Of a stretch of 64,000 nt of DNA, positions 57,417-64,000 are shown in pieces. Every line of letters starts with the position of its first letter. Within the stretch, counting starts at the first letter, position 1. The stretch is from Streptomyces flaveus. Its GTDB lineage: Bacteria > Actinomycetota > Actinomycetes > Streptomycetales > Streptomycetaceae. The notes under the pieces were generated by a model. The model had not been told where the DNA came from. It did no database searches and saw only the letters and a program-made list of their open reading frames with translations. The position numbers and the translations under genes were made by a program. Location: the NCBI RefSeq assembly GCF_014647675.1, contig NZ_BMPQ01000029.1, positions 47,010-111,009 of the forward strand. Direction: 5' to 3'.

Positions 57417-59189
57417 TCACCCCAGGTCGAACGCGTTCGGCAGGCCGGCCTTGAAGCGGAAGTGGTCGTGGCGCTTGAGGCTCTCGAGCTCCGGCGGCCG
57501 GAACAGCGGGGTGACCGTGCAGCGCGGCGCACTCGAACCTGCTTGATCCAGAAGGGCATTGACCGCCTGACGGGCCGAGGCGTTCGCGCCCTCCATGGTG
57601 GCGAGGTCGATGTCCACGGCGACGTAATCCCCGGACAGGAAGAAGTTCGGGACCGTGGTCCTGGCCGAAGGGCGGTTGTGCAGCGTGCCCACGGGGTGGA
57701 TCAGCAGCTCGTCCTGGTTGGTCGGGTGCGGGGTGCCGATCCCGTCCACTCCGGGGTCCAGGAACCACGAGTGCAGCGTGCTGTCGCGCAGCACTGTCTT
57801 GCCGGTGTCGTTGAGTGCGTCCTTGAGCTGTGCCCACACCTCGCGTGCGACCTCCTCGCGGGTGCACTGTTTAGCCGTTTTGCCGTACAGGACGCCGGGC
57901 TTGTCCCACTCGGAGATATCCACCGACAGACACTCCTTGGCCACGCCGTCGCCGTAGTCGGCGGCGAAGTCACGCCCTGGCCAGTGCCGGGCCTGGGCGA
58001 TCGCGGTCAGCGACCATGGCGAGTCGATGCAGTTGAAGTGGCCCTGTACCACGGGCGGCGTCTCGGTCAGATAGAACTGAAGGCCCGTCATCCAGTCCGT
58101 CTGCAGCTTGTCGCAGCGTGCCAACTGTGGGTCGGCAGCGCGTAGTCCGGCACTCCAGGTGCGCCGCGCGTGCTCCACCGGCATGGCGGAGACATAGTGA
58201 TCGGCAGTTATGGAGCGAAGGACGCCGTCCGTATCCTCGATGACGGCCTCGGAGACCCGCCCGTCTCCGCCCAGCCTCACCTCGTGCACGGTCCAGCCGA
58301 TACGGAACTCCACGCCCAGGGAAGTGAGATGAGCCACCCAGGGGTCGATCCAGGCCTCATTGGTGGGTGCGTTGAGGATCCGGTCGGGTGGGCCGTCCGC
58401 ACCCCGGCCGAGCGCGTTGAAAACGAAGGCCTCGCCGAGGGTGCCGACCGTGCGGGTGCTGGCCTCCTCAGCCTTGGTGGCGACGATGTTGCGGGTGACG
58501 CCGACCGCGAGGATGCGCTGGTACTCCTTCGACATCTGCCCGGCGCGTACGAAAGTCCACCAAGGGGTGGCTTCCCAGGTGGAGTTGCGGCGCGCGTCGC
58601 AACTGGTCAGGAAGACGACGGCGCGGTTCACGAAGTACGCGATCTCATGGAGAGGAAGATTGAATCCCGTCTCCAGGAGGCCGGTGAGGGCGCGTCTGAT
58701 GTCGTCGAGGGTGAGCTCGGCGGGCTCCTTCTCCCCGGGGATGGGTATCCGCAGATCCTCGCGGCCGTTGTTCCGCGCGAACATCATCTCCTTGGGTGCG
58801 ATCAGGTTGTCCCAGACGCCGCCTGCGTTCCCGGGAAAGGGGATGCGCCGCATCGTGTCGGGGAGGTTGTGGTAGATCCCCGGGATGAAGCGGAACCCGT
58901 GCTCCGCGGGCAGTGGCTTGCGGCTTCCCTTCGCGCTGTCCGGTACGTCCATGGAGCGGGCCTTGCCGCCGAGCGCCCGGCGCTCGTAGACGGTCACCGC
59001 GAAGCCCCGCTCGGCGAGTTCATGCGCCGCGGTCAGCCCGGCGACGCCACCGCCGAGCACGGCGACGGCCTGCTGCCGTCCCTGCGCCGGTGCCGCTGAA
59101 GCCGCCGTGCCGGTGCCCAGCGCCACAGCCCCGCCTGCGGCCGCGGCCCCCACCACAAAGGTGCGTCGAGTGCTGCCCGTTCGCCCCAT
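57417..59189 (-). CDS. Tat-exported FAD-dependent amine oxidase/desaturase-like oxidoreductase
   Basis: A 590-residue protein with a twin-arginine signal (S-T-R-R-T-F-V-V-G-A-A-A-A-G-G) and then the FAD Rossmann motif V-L-G-G-G-V-A-G-L-T-A-A-H-E-L at about 43-57. Further matches are Y-E-R-R-A-L-G-G-K-A-R-S and a C-terminal F-L-S-G-D-Y-V-A-V-D-I-D-L-A-T-M-E-G-A-N-A-S. This is the flavin amine oxidase/phytoene desaturase-like group (hydroxysqualene dehydroxylase-type relatives), but secreted. It is a full-length gene with host-like codon use. It lies next to the tRNA-Gly fragment, so it is likely a chromosomal neighbour of that tRNA rather than cargo. Confidence 0.85.
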   Translation of the reverse strand: MGRTGSTRRTFVVGAAAAGGAVALGTGTAASAAPAQGRQQAVAVLGGGVAGLTAAHELAERGFAVTVYERRALGGKARSMDVPDSAKGSRKPLPAEHGFRFIPGIYHNLPDTMRRIPFPGNAGGVWDNLIAPKEMMFARNNGREDLRIPIPGEKEPAELTLDDIRRALTGLLETGFNLPLHEIAYFVNRAVVFLTSCDARRNSTWEATPWWTFVRAGQMSKEYQRILAVGVTRNIVATKAEEASTRTVGTLGEAFVFNALGRGADGPPDRILNAPTNEAWIDPWVAHLTSLGVEFRIGWTVHEVRLGGDGRVSEAVIEDTDGVLRSITADHYVSAMPVEHARRTWSAGLRAADPQLARCDKLQTDWMTGLQFYLTETPPVVQGHFNCIDSPWSLTAIAQARHWPGRDFAADYGDGVAKECLSVDISEWDKPGVLYGKTAKQCTREEVAREVWAQLKDALNDTGKTVLRDSTLHSWFLDPGVDGIGTPHPTNQDELLIHPVGTLHNRPSARTTVPNFFLSGDYVAVDIDLATMEGANASARQAVNALLDQAGSSAPRCTVTPLFRPPELESLKRHDHFRFKAGLPNAFDLG

Positions 59190-59311
59190 GACCGGTCTCC
59201 CCTACCGTCGGTAACGCCTGTGGTCCGGCGGAGGAGCCTAAGGGAGTACCCCTCGACGCGGAAGGCATGGACATGACTGACGTGGGCATGCGCGCGAATG
59301 TGGCGCGTTTG

Positions 59312-59374
59312 CGTCACCCGCTCCAATGAAGACCCCAGGTCAGTGACCTGGGGTCTTCATTGGAGCGGGTGACG
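59312..59374. terminator. 31-bp perfect inverted repeat spanning terminator and tRNA-Gly 3' end
   Basis: Arms 59312-59342 and 59344-59374 are exact inverse copies with a single central base. The inner part (GACCCCAGGTCA) is a typical tRNA-downstream terminator. The outer part is the tRNA-Gly acceptor/CCA sequence, present on both sides. It could terminate transcription from either direction. Confidence 0.8.
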
Positions 59375-59407
59375 AGAATCGAACTCGCGCTCTCAGCTTG
59401 GGAAGCT
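59361..59407 (-). other. tRNA-Gly(CCC) 3' fragment (att site)
   Basis: Read on the minus strand: anticodon loop TTCCCAA with half of its stem, variable loop, T arm (GCGAG-TTCGATT-CTCGT) and acceptor end ACCCGCTCCA, including CCA. The 5' half of the tRNA is missing: to the right comes att-arm sequence. An identical 47-base copy is at 62780-62826. Confidence 0.8.
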
Positions 59408-59540
59408 GCGATCATTCGATGCTTTCCGGGCAATGACCTCAAGGAACGCCCCGGTTGCCGCCTCCTCAGGCTGGGCCGCTTTCACCGTGATTCCCCGCTG
59501 TTCCCCGCCTCATCTGGTGCGCTTGTGGTGCGGCCCGCCC
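59392..59540. repeat. Second copy of the att-arm repeat
   Basis: About 150 bases similar to 57082-57231, including the shared stretch CAGCTTGGGAAGCTGCGATC, the pair of TTCCCCG motifs at 59491 and 59501, and GCGCTTGTGGTGCGGCC at the end. It marks another integration scar. Confidence 0.8.
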
Positions 59541-59592
59541 GGCGCCCGGCTCTGACGGACTGACCGTACGTGCAGGCGCGTTGGCAGGCGCA

Positions 59593-60057
59593 TCAGAGAT
59601 GGCGCTTGGACGCTCTGACCAGTCGACTGATGTCGTCGCGGGTCTTCACCCTGCGCCGGTCCAGTTCGGTTCTGCTGTCCGTCTTGGGCAGGGCTGTTAC
59701 GTCCGCAAGTACAGCTTCTGCCGCCTCGCTCAAGGCTTCGTCATCGGTGAGCATCTGCACCCGGAAGAGAGCTTCTTGGGCGCTGGAGCGCAGGTCGTAT
59801 GCGCGGACTCGCACCACGCCGGGGTCCTCGTGTGGTGGTTGTTCGTGTTCGCAGAACCAGAGATGTACCAGGCAGCGGCGGTAGTTGATGAGTGCGCCGG
59901 CGTAGGCGGAGTAAGCATCGAGTCGCTCCTGGCGGAGCCTCTCATGGCGCGTGAACTGATGCCCCTTGTCGGTGGTGCGGTGCTGAAACGCCAGGGTGAG
60001 CCCCGAGCCGAGCAGGGTCCCCAGAACGGCTATGGCACTGGCGATGATGGTCTCCAC
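59593..60057 (-). CDS. Small membrane-anchored hypothetical protein
   Basis: A 154-residue protein from a GTG start with one N-terminal transmembrane helix (I-I-A-S-A-I-A-V-L-G-T-L-L-G-S-G-L-T-L-A) followed by a long cytoplasmic helical domain (R-H-E-R-L-R-Q-E-R-L-D-A-Y-S-A-Y). This is a recurrent layout in actinomycete accessory regions; function unknown. It lies between two integration scars. Confidence 0.7.
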   Translation of the reverse strand: METIIASAIAVLGTLLGSGLTLAFQHRTTDKGHQFTRHERLRQERLDAYSAYAGALINYRRCLVHLWFCEHEQPPHEDPGVVRVRAYDLRSSAQEALFRVQMLTDDEALSEAAEAVLADVTALPKTDSRTELDRRRVKTRDDISRLVRASKRHL

Positions 60058-60915
60058 ACCCCAAGCTGATCACGTATCGCCGAAGGGGCGCAGTACCCGT
60101 TCCGCTCTCACACCAACACGATTTCCAACTGTGGTGGTGGCCCCGAGGGCTTCGGACGGGGCCGTTCACCTGCGTTCACGGGCGGCCGGTCGTCTGAACG
60201 GCTGAAGCCTCCGGTCTCGTCTGAACGGCCGCGAACGGCGCTGAATGAGACGGAAACTGAGACGGGCGGCCATCACGGGTTCCCTGGTCGCGGACCTGGG
60301 AGTGAAGCCGGTCCCGCCAGGTCGGCTTGTCAGGCCGCTCCCGTACCCAGTGCACGTGGACAGCGCGGCGCGCCACAGCGCGGATTGCCGCCTCCCTTTC
60401 CGCCGTGCTCTCTCCTCCCCGGGCTCGTGAGTTGCCCTCGGCCATGGTCGGGCGCGTGGAAGGCGCTGTAGAGCACACCCTCTGACTGCGCTTCCCGTGG
60501 TTCCCCGCGCGATCTGGCACGCGGTCTGTCCCCACAGCCTCAGTGCCGACGGTGAGGATGTTCCAGTCGAGGGAGGGTTCGCCGGACACCGGTTGGCGAG
60601 GACCTTCGTGCCGACGCTCAACGTGGCGATGTGGTGCGCCTGCGCTGCCGGGACTCCGCGTCCTGTCCGGTCAGCTGTCCGGCGAAATCATCACGTCTCG
60701 TTCGGAGCGCCCGTTTGCCGCTCCGCGTGCCTGCCAGCCCAGTCCTTTAACCCATCTGACCTGCGCGTCAGCCCAACTCTGCTGAGTCAGACGAACCCAT
60801 CCAAGCACGCCTGGCGGCCATCGCCCTCGCTTGGGCGGACGGTACCTACCGCGCATCAATGACCACAATGGATGAAAATGGTCGAAACATACGCCAAAAC
60901 CGCGGAGGCGTGGCG
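60058..60915. other. Long region without a supported gene
   Basis: 858 bases in which no frame gives a convincing protein. It does hold another copy of the att-arm motif (60492-60522: TTCCCGTGGTTCCCCGC followed by GATCTGGCACGC), so it probably consists of decayed mobile-element DNA. A minus-strand frame at 60176-60589 is open but has no recognisable domain. Confidence 0.45.
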
Positions 60916-61971
60916 ATGCGTGGCAACGCCGAGAACGACGAGGGCTCCGTCGAGGACTACGACGACGAACACGGTGACGAACTCGACGCCGAGGACAGTG
61001 ACGAGCACGCCAATCCCGAGGCTTACGACGAGGAGTCGGCATCGTTCGAAGAGGAGCCGGCGTCCTACGACGAGGAGGACGCAGCCGGTGCGAGCCCTGA
61101 CGTCTTCCTCGACGTTCCGATCCTGAAGGTCGACGAGATCGACCTGGACGTCGAGGATCTGCGGGCTCATGTCTCGCTGCAGGCCGAGGTGCTGGATCTG
61201 CTCAAACTGAATGTGGGCGCCGATGTCTCGCTCGGCCGGGTGCACCTGGGCATCTCGGGTGTCGAGGCACAGGCCCAGCTCAAGGTGCGTCTCCACCACG
61301 TCGCGAAGATCATCGACCGAGTGCTCACCACTCTCGACCGCAACCCGGAGATCCTGCACGAGCTGGCGCGTGGAATCGGGTCCGCCGTACAAGATGTCGG
61401 CGGCGGAGCCCGTCAGGCCGTGGGGGAGCTGGGTACGGGTGCCGGAAGGGCCGTCCAGGAGGTCGGTCAGGGAGCCGGGAGGGCCGTTCAGGACGTGGGG
61501 CAGGGCGCCAGTACTGCTGTCCAGGACGTGGGCCGGGGCGTCGGCTCCGTGGCGCAGGATGTCGGTCAGGGAGCCGGGAGGGCCGTTCAGGACGTGGGCG
61601 GTGGTGCCGGGCGCGCGGTGGAGGATGTCGGCCATGAGACGAGCCGGACCGTCGGAAGCGCCGGCGAGGCGGTGGGCAGCACCGCCGGGAGCGTGGCCGG
61701 ACAGGCCGCGGGTGTGACGGAAGCGGCAGGCGACACGGTACAGGGCGGCGGCCACGCCGTTGCGGACGCTGCTGAGACGGCGAACGCCACCGCTGAACGG
61801 ACCGAGCCGGCCGAGCCGCGTGCGGCGCGCAAGGGCGCGGAGGGAGAGCGGGGCCGGGCCGGCCGGAGTCAAGGCGGCACCCGCACGCGCCGGGTGCGCG
61901 GAGAGGACGGGAAGCTGCCGCCAAGATCCAGTCGCCTACGTACCGCCAGGGAGCCGGAGGAGCCGCCCTGA
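60916..61971 (+). CDS. Repeat-rich protein with 11-residue amphipathic repeats
   Basis: A 351-residue protein. I chose the ATG at 60916 because GCGGAGG precedes it; ATG 60859 is in frame upstream without such a signal. An acidic N-terminus (many D/E/Y) precedes a conserved-looking domain of about 100 residues (V-F-L-D-V-P-I-L-K-V-D-E-I-D-L-D-V). Then come about nine copies of an 11-residue unit (G-A-G-R-A-V-Q-D-V-G-Q), Ala/Gly-rich repeats and a basic tail. Such 11-mers form long amphipathic helices as in LEA-type proteins. The next small gene is probably co-transcribed. Role unknown; membrane or desiccation stress is possible. Confidence 0.7.
   Translation: MRGNAENDEGSVEDYDDEHGDELDAEDSDEHANPEAYDEESASFEEEPASYDEEDAAGASPDVFLDVPILKVDEIDLDVEDLRAHVSLQAEVLDLLKLNVGADVSLGRVHLGISGVEAQAQLKVRLHHVAKIIDRVLTTLDRNPEILHELARGIGSAVQDVGGGARQAVGELGTGAGRAVQEVGQGAGRAVQDVGQGASTAVQDVGRGVGSVAQDVGQGAGRAVQDVGGGAGRAVEDVGHETSRTVGSAGEAVGSTAGSVAGQAAGVTEAAGDTVQGGGHAVADAAETANATAERTEPAEPRAARKGAEGERGRAGRSQGGTRTRRVRGEDGKLPPRSSRLRTAREPEEPP
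61380..61640 (+). repeat. 33-bp coding repeats (11-residue units)
   Basis: About nine tandem units of roughly 33 bases, each encoding G-x-G-x-A-V-Q-D-V-G-x, inside the repeat-rich protein gene. They are imperfect, with G-R-A-V-Q-D-V-G the most common. Confidence 0.8.
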
Positions 61972-61998
61972 ACGCGAGGGGCGGGAGCCGGGAGCCCA

Positions 61999-62250
61999 GT
62001 GGGGGACATCTTGTTCCGGTCGACGGTCCACGCCGAACGGCTCCGCTTCACGCAGGAACCCCAGACAGTCGTTCGCTTCCCCGGCACCAGGAAGCGAGAG
62101 TCGACGAGCCACAGCGACCGGACCCACCTACCGGACCCGGTCATCCCCGGTCAGGAATACCAGGACGTCACCGTCGCCTACCACCTTGCGACCCGGCTCA
62201 CCAGGGAACCGGAGGCCGGGCGGAGCGGTGACGACGACACGGACGGGTGA
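61999..62250 (+). CDS. Small hypothetical protein downstream of the repeat protein
   Basis: An 83-residue protein from a GTG 27 bases after the repeat protein. The sequence G-D-I-L-F-R-S-T-V-H-A-E-R-L-R-F and V-V-R-F-P-G-T-R-K-R-E-S-T-S is ordered and protein-like, with a polar tail. I cannot name the family. Spacing suggests an operon with the upstream gene. Confidence 0.55.
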   Translation: MGDILFRSTVHAERLRFTQEPQTVVRFPGTRKRESTSHSDRTHLPDPVIPGQEYQDVTVAYHLATRLTREPEAGRSGDDDTDG

Positions 62251-62548
62251 TTCGCAGTGCCAACGGTCACGGAGTCGACAACATGGTGATTTCCGCTTCG
62301 GGCGGGACCGGCCGGTGGTGGGACCAGAGTCGGAGGAGGTCCGGGAGCGGGTCTCCGCGGCGTCGGCAATGACTGGCCAGGGCGCGGGTCTGGTAGAGCC
62401 GACGCCATAACTCGTAGATCAGGACGGTTCTCCACAGGGCGGCGGGCATTGAGGCGAGTGGCGGCCAAGCCAGTGCCGGATGGTGTGGACCGAGGGCCGC
62501 AAGAGCTGGCCGGAGATCAGCCGGCGGCCTCGCTCTCATCGGTGCGAG

Positions 62549-62692
62549 AAGTCCGCACTGATCTATCAGCACTCCGACGACGAACGGCAACGGGAGGTCG
62601 CCGCCGGTCTCGACGACCTTGCGCGCGCAGCGTGCGAAGCACCACAACGACGACCCTCCACGCCGACCCGCGCACCACAACGAGGAGGCTGA
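62549..62692 (+). pseudogene. C-terminal remnant of a tyrosine integrase
   Basis: The frame 62549-62692 encodes S-A-L-I-Y-Q-H-S-D-D-E-R-Q-R-E-V-A-A-G-L, the usual end of an actinomycete integrase (after the active-site Tyr: A-L-I-Y-Q-H), then a short basic tail and a stop. The catalytic domain upstream is gone. It sits 88 bases before a tRNA-Gly fragment with its 3' end facing that fragment, as for a real integrase at its att site. Confidence 0.7.
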
Positions 62693-62779
62693 CGAGAGCT
62701 AATGGTGCGGTTGTGCGCGCCCTTCGCACCGGTCTAGACAACAAAGAACCCCCGGGTGCTCGACCTGGGGATTTCTCTC

Positions 62780-62826
62780 TGGAGCGGGTGACGAGAATCG
62801 AACTCGCGCTCTCAGCTTGGGAAGCT
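62780..62826 (-). other. tRNA-Gly(CCC) 3' fragment, second copy
   Basis: 47 bases identical to 59361-59407, again only the 3' half of the tRNA on the minus strand. To the right the sequence turns to CTTGGGTTCTCGGG, not tRNA. Left of it is an imperfect terminator-like inverted repeat (about 62746-62778). An intact tRNA-Gly gene may lie beyond the window's right end. Confidence 0.8.
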
Positions 62827-62898
62827 TGGGTTCTCGGGAGGCGGTAACTGTCCTGACCTGCAACAGACCTGGAACGGAGCCCGGGGCGTTGCCGACTT

Positions 62899-62960
62899 GT
62901 TCCCCGCTGTTCCCCGTGGTTCTCCGCGAGATCTGGCACGCATCTGGCACGTCCCTCTGG
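62899..62960. repeat. Att-arm motif copy with TTCCCCG and ATCTGGCACG
   Basis: Contains TTCCCCG twice, a related TTCTCCG, and two ATCTGGCACG. The same order of motifs appears at 57182, 59491 and 60492, so these are related att arms of successive integrations. Confidence 0.6.
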
Positions 62961-62993
62961 TGCCTCGCCGGACGCTGACCAAGCGCGTGAGTT

Positions 62994-63242
62994 CTACTCG
63001 TACACGGTCGCCGCCCGTAGGGCCCGAGCAAAGAAACGCCAGTCACCGTTGGCGGGCAACTCGTGGCCGGCATTGCTGTACCAGCCGTCCGCGTCGTCGA
63101 TCCATGCAACCAGGGCCTCCAGGAACGCAGCGAGGTCCTGGTTCTCCCAGGACCGGCCCTCTTCGACTTGACTGTGGTGTAGGGCGCGGACGAAGGACGC
63201 AGGGTCTTCTCTACTGCTGACGTGGTCAGGAGACGCGGTCAT
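62994..63242 (-). CDS. DUF7660-like small protein
   Basis: An 82-residue protein from the ATG at 63242. The pattern F-L-E-A-L-V-A-W-I-D-D-A-D-G-W-Y-S-N-A-G and D-W-R-F-F-A-R-A-L-R-A-A-T-V-Y-E is that of the DUF7660 family, found in actinomycetes, often in accessory loci. Function unknown. Confidence 0.75.
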   Translation of the reverse strand: MTASPDHVSSREDPASFVRALHHSQVEEGRSWENQDLAAFLEALVAWIDDADGWYSNAGHELPANGDWRFFARALRAATVYE

Positions 63243-63320
63243 GCGCGGCACGGTACTCGGTGATCTTGATCGTTTGCCACGTGAGTTTGACCGGGTCGCA
63301 GCCTGGAGATGCGCGCACCG

Positions 63321-63803
63321 CTAGGCATTGGTCGATGGCGCGGGTTCCCGACGATGCTCCAGCCAGGTGCGGCTTAGGTCGTCCCAGATCGCCTGATACC
63401 GACCGAAGATCTCGTCCAGCTGATCGAACGTGAGCTCGTCGGCGGCCGTCGATGCCACGAGGTATTCGAGGTCATCGGCAAGCCGCTGGAACCGGTACTG
63501 CGCTTCCTCCATCAGAACCCACCGGGAGCGCCAATTGAAGAACGGCTCGACGGCTCCTAGCAACGTCACCAGCGCCATACACGCCAAGGCCAGACCAGCC
63601 CACGCGTTGAGATTCTGCAGGCCCAGGATGACGGTGGACGCAGCGGACAGTACAAGCGTCGCCACCTTGGTGACGGAGGCGCTTCGACCGAACCGCTCTT
63701 TCTTGCCGCGGGCGTAGCCGTTGCCCTGACGAATCTTGTCCAGCAGGAGGGCGGCCGCTTCCCTCGGGCTGAGACCAATATCTAGTCCGCTGTCCGGCTG
63801 CAC
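63321..63803 (-). CDS. SLATT-domain two-helix membrane protein
   Basis: A 160-residue protein from a GTG behind GGGGGCGGA. Two transmembrane helices (about 44-63 and 66-84), then F-F-N-W-R-S-R-W-V-L-M-E-E-A-Q-Y-R-F-Q-R-L-A and D-D-L-E-Y-L, match the SLATT family. These proteins are predicted pore-forming effectors linked to SMODS nucleotide signalling and other conflict systems. No SMODS cyclase, SLOG or reverse transcriptase is visible beside it, so it is an orphan here, or its partner lies beyond the right edge. Confidence 0.8.
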   Translation of the reverse strand: MQPDSGLDIGLSPREAAALLLDKIRQGNGYARGKKERFGRSASVTKVATLVLSAASTVILGLQNLNAWAGLALACMALVTLLGAVEPFFNWRSRWVLMEEAQYRFQRLADDLEYLVASTAADELTFDQLDEIFGRYQAIWDDLSRTWLEHRREPAPSTNA

Positions 63804-64000
63804 TCCGCCCCCAAAGCTCTGTCGCCACCTTGCGGCTCGCCCCCCGGGAGACGCTGCCCTGGCATCGCGCGCCTAGCGTAGCCGCTCAATAGCCCCTACT
63901 AGGGAAGGTGATCGCGCGGTCTAGGTGGCTCTGACCTGGGGCCGTCGGAAATCTACGTGTTGCTTCCGGGGCTTGGGCTCGTTGACGTGGTATGGGGCGT
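63804..64000. other. Window end, no gene seen
   Basis: The last 197 bases hold the upstream region of the SLATT gene and nothing else I can support. Confidence 0.4.

Noticed and set aside
60176..60589. Minus-strand open frame in the 60.1-60.9 kb gap
   Set aside because: No recognisable domain, no clear ribosome-binding site, and it overlaps an att-arm repeat copy.
62480..62692. Complete small plus-strand gene
   Set aside because: Only the last 48 or so codons resemble a protein (integrase end); the upstream part is not conserved-looking and no ribosome-binding site supports the ATG, so it is called a pseudogene remnant.

Overview
The window is high-GC DNA from an actinomycete, almost certainly Streptomyces. 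The signs are a Scr1/DUF5753 regulator paired with DUF397, an RsbW-type ATPase, two NB-ARC/TPR signalling proteins, frequent GTG and TTG starts, and tyrosine-integrase remnants at tRNA genes. There is no rRNA gene, intact tRNA gene or CRISPR array.

Region 1 (1-15.4 kb) is chromosomal or accessory. It holds a DNA-phosphorothioation-associated methyltransferase and an NB-ARC/TPR protein. A compact RiPP locus follows (precursor ending W-P-L, FxsB-like radical SAM/SPASM enzyme, GNAT, Cys-rich protein). A minus-strand operon then couples a 2-oxoglutarate oxygenase, a B12-binding radical SAM enzyme and a MurG-like glycosyltransferase. It ends with the usual Streptomyces regulators and a convergent AraC/DHFR-like pair.

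Region 2 (15.5-36.6 kb) is a siphovirus-type late operon on the plus strand. It runs through head-tail joining, tail completion, tail tube, tail chaperone with a canonical -1 slippery site, a 1693-aa tape measure, baseplate/tail tip, a GH6 cellulase-like protein, two secreted/lipoprotein morons, endolysin and membrane lysis proteins. No terminase, portal, protease or capsid gene is present. A two-gene NB-ARC/TPR module with a small membrane partner sits between two structural genes.

Region 3 (36.6-54.8 kb) is the early/accessory half. It has a polymorphic REase-fold toxin with its likely immunity gene, a RecT/Bet annealase with a RecB/Cas4-like nuclease, an HTH protein, and about fifteen small plus-strand genes. 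These include a PP2C-like phosphatase and a methyltransferase-like protein without NPPY. Two proteins begin with a sliding-clamp-binding peptide (Q-L/F-D-L-F).

Region 4 (55-64 kb) is the integration end. It has evenly spaced CGGGGAC repeats, a tRNA-Arg(CCU) 3' fragment, an integrase fused to a zinc-ribbon and GntR-type HTH, and several tRNA-Gly(CCC) 3' fragments and repeated att arms around a Tat-exported FAD oxidoreductase, an 11-residue-repeat protein, a decayed integrase and a SLATT membrane protein. This looks like an accretion hot spot.

Best candidates for something new: the NB-ARC/2TM pair sharing a G-S-N-A-A motif inside the prophage; the capsid-less tail plus lysis operon with a GH6 tail enzyme (tailocin-like or decayed prophage); the oxygenase/B12-rSAM/MurG operon; and the W-P-L RiPP locus.
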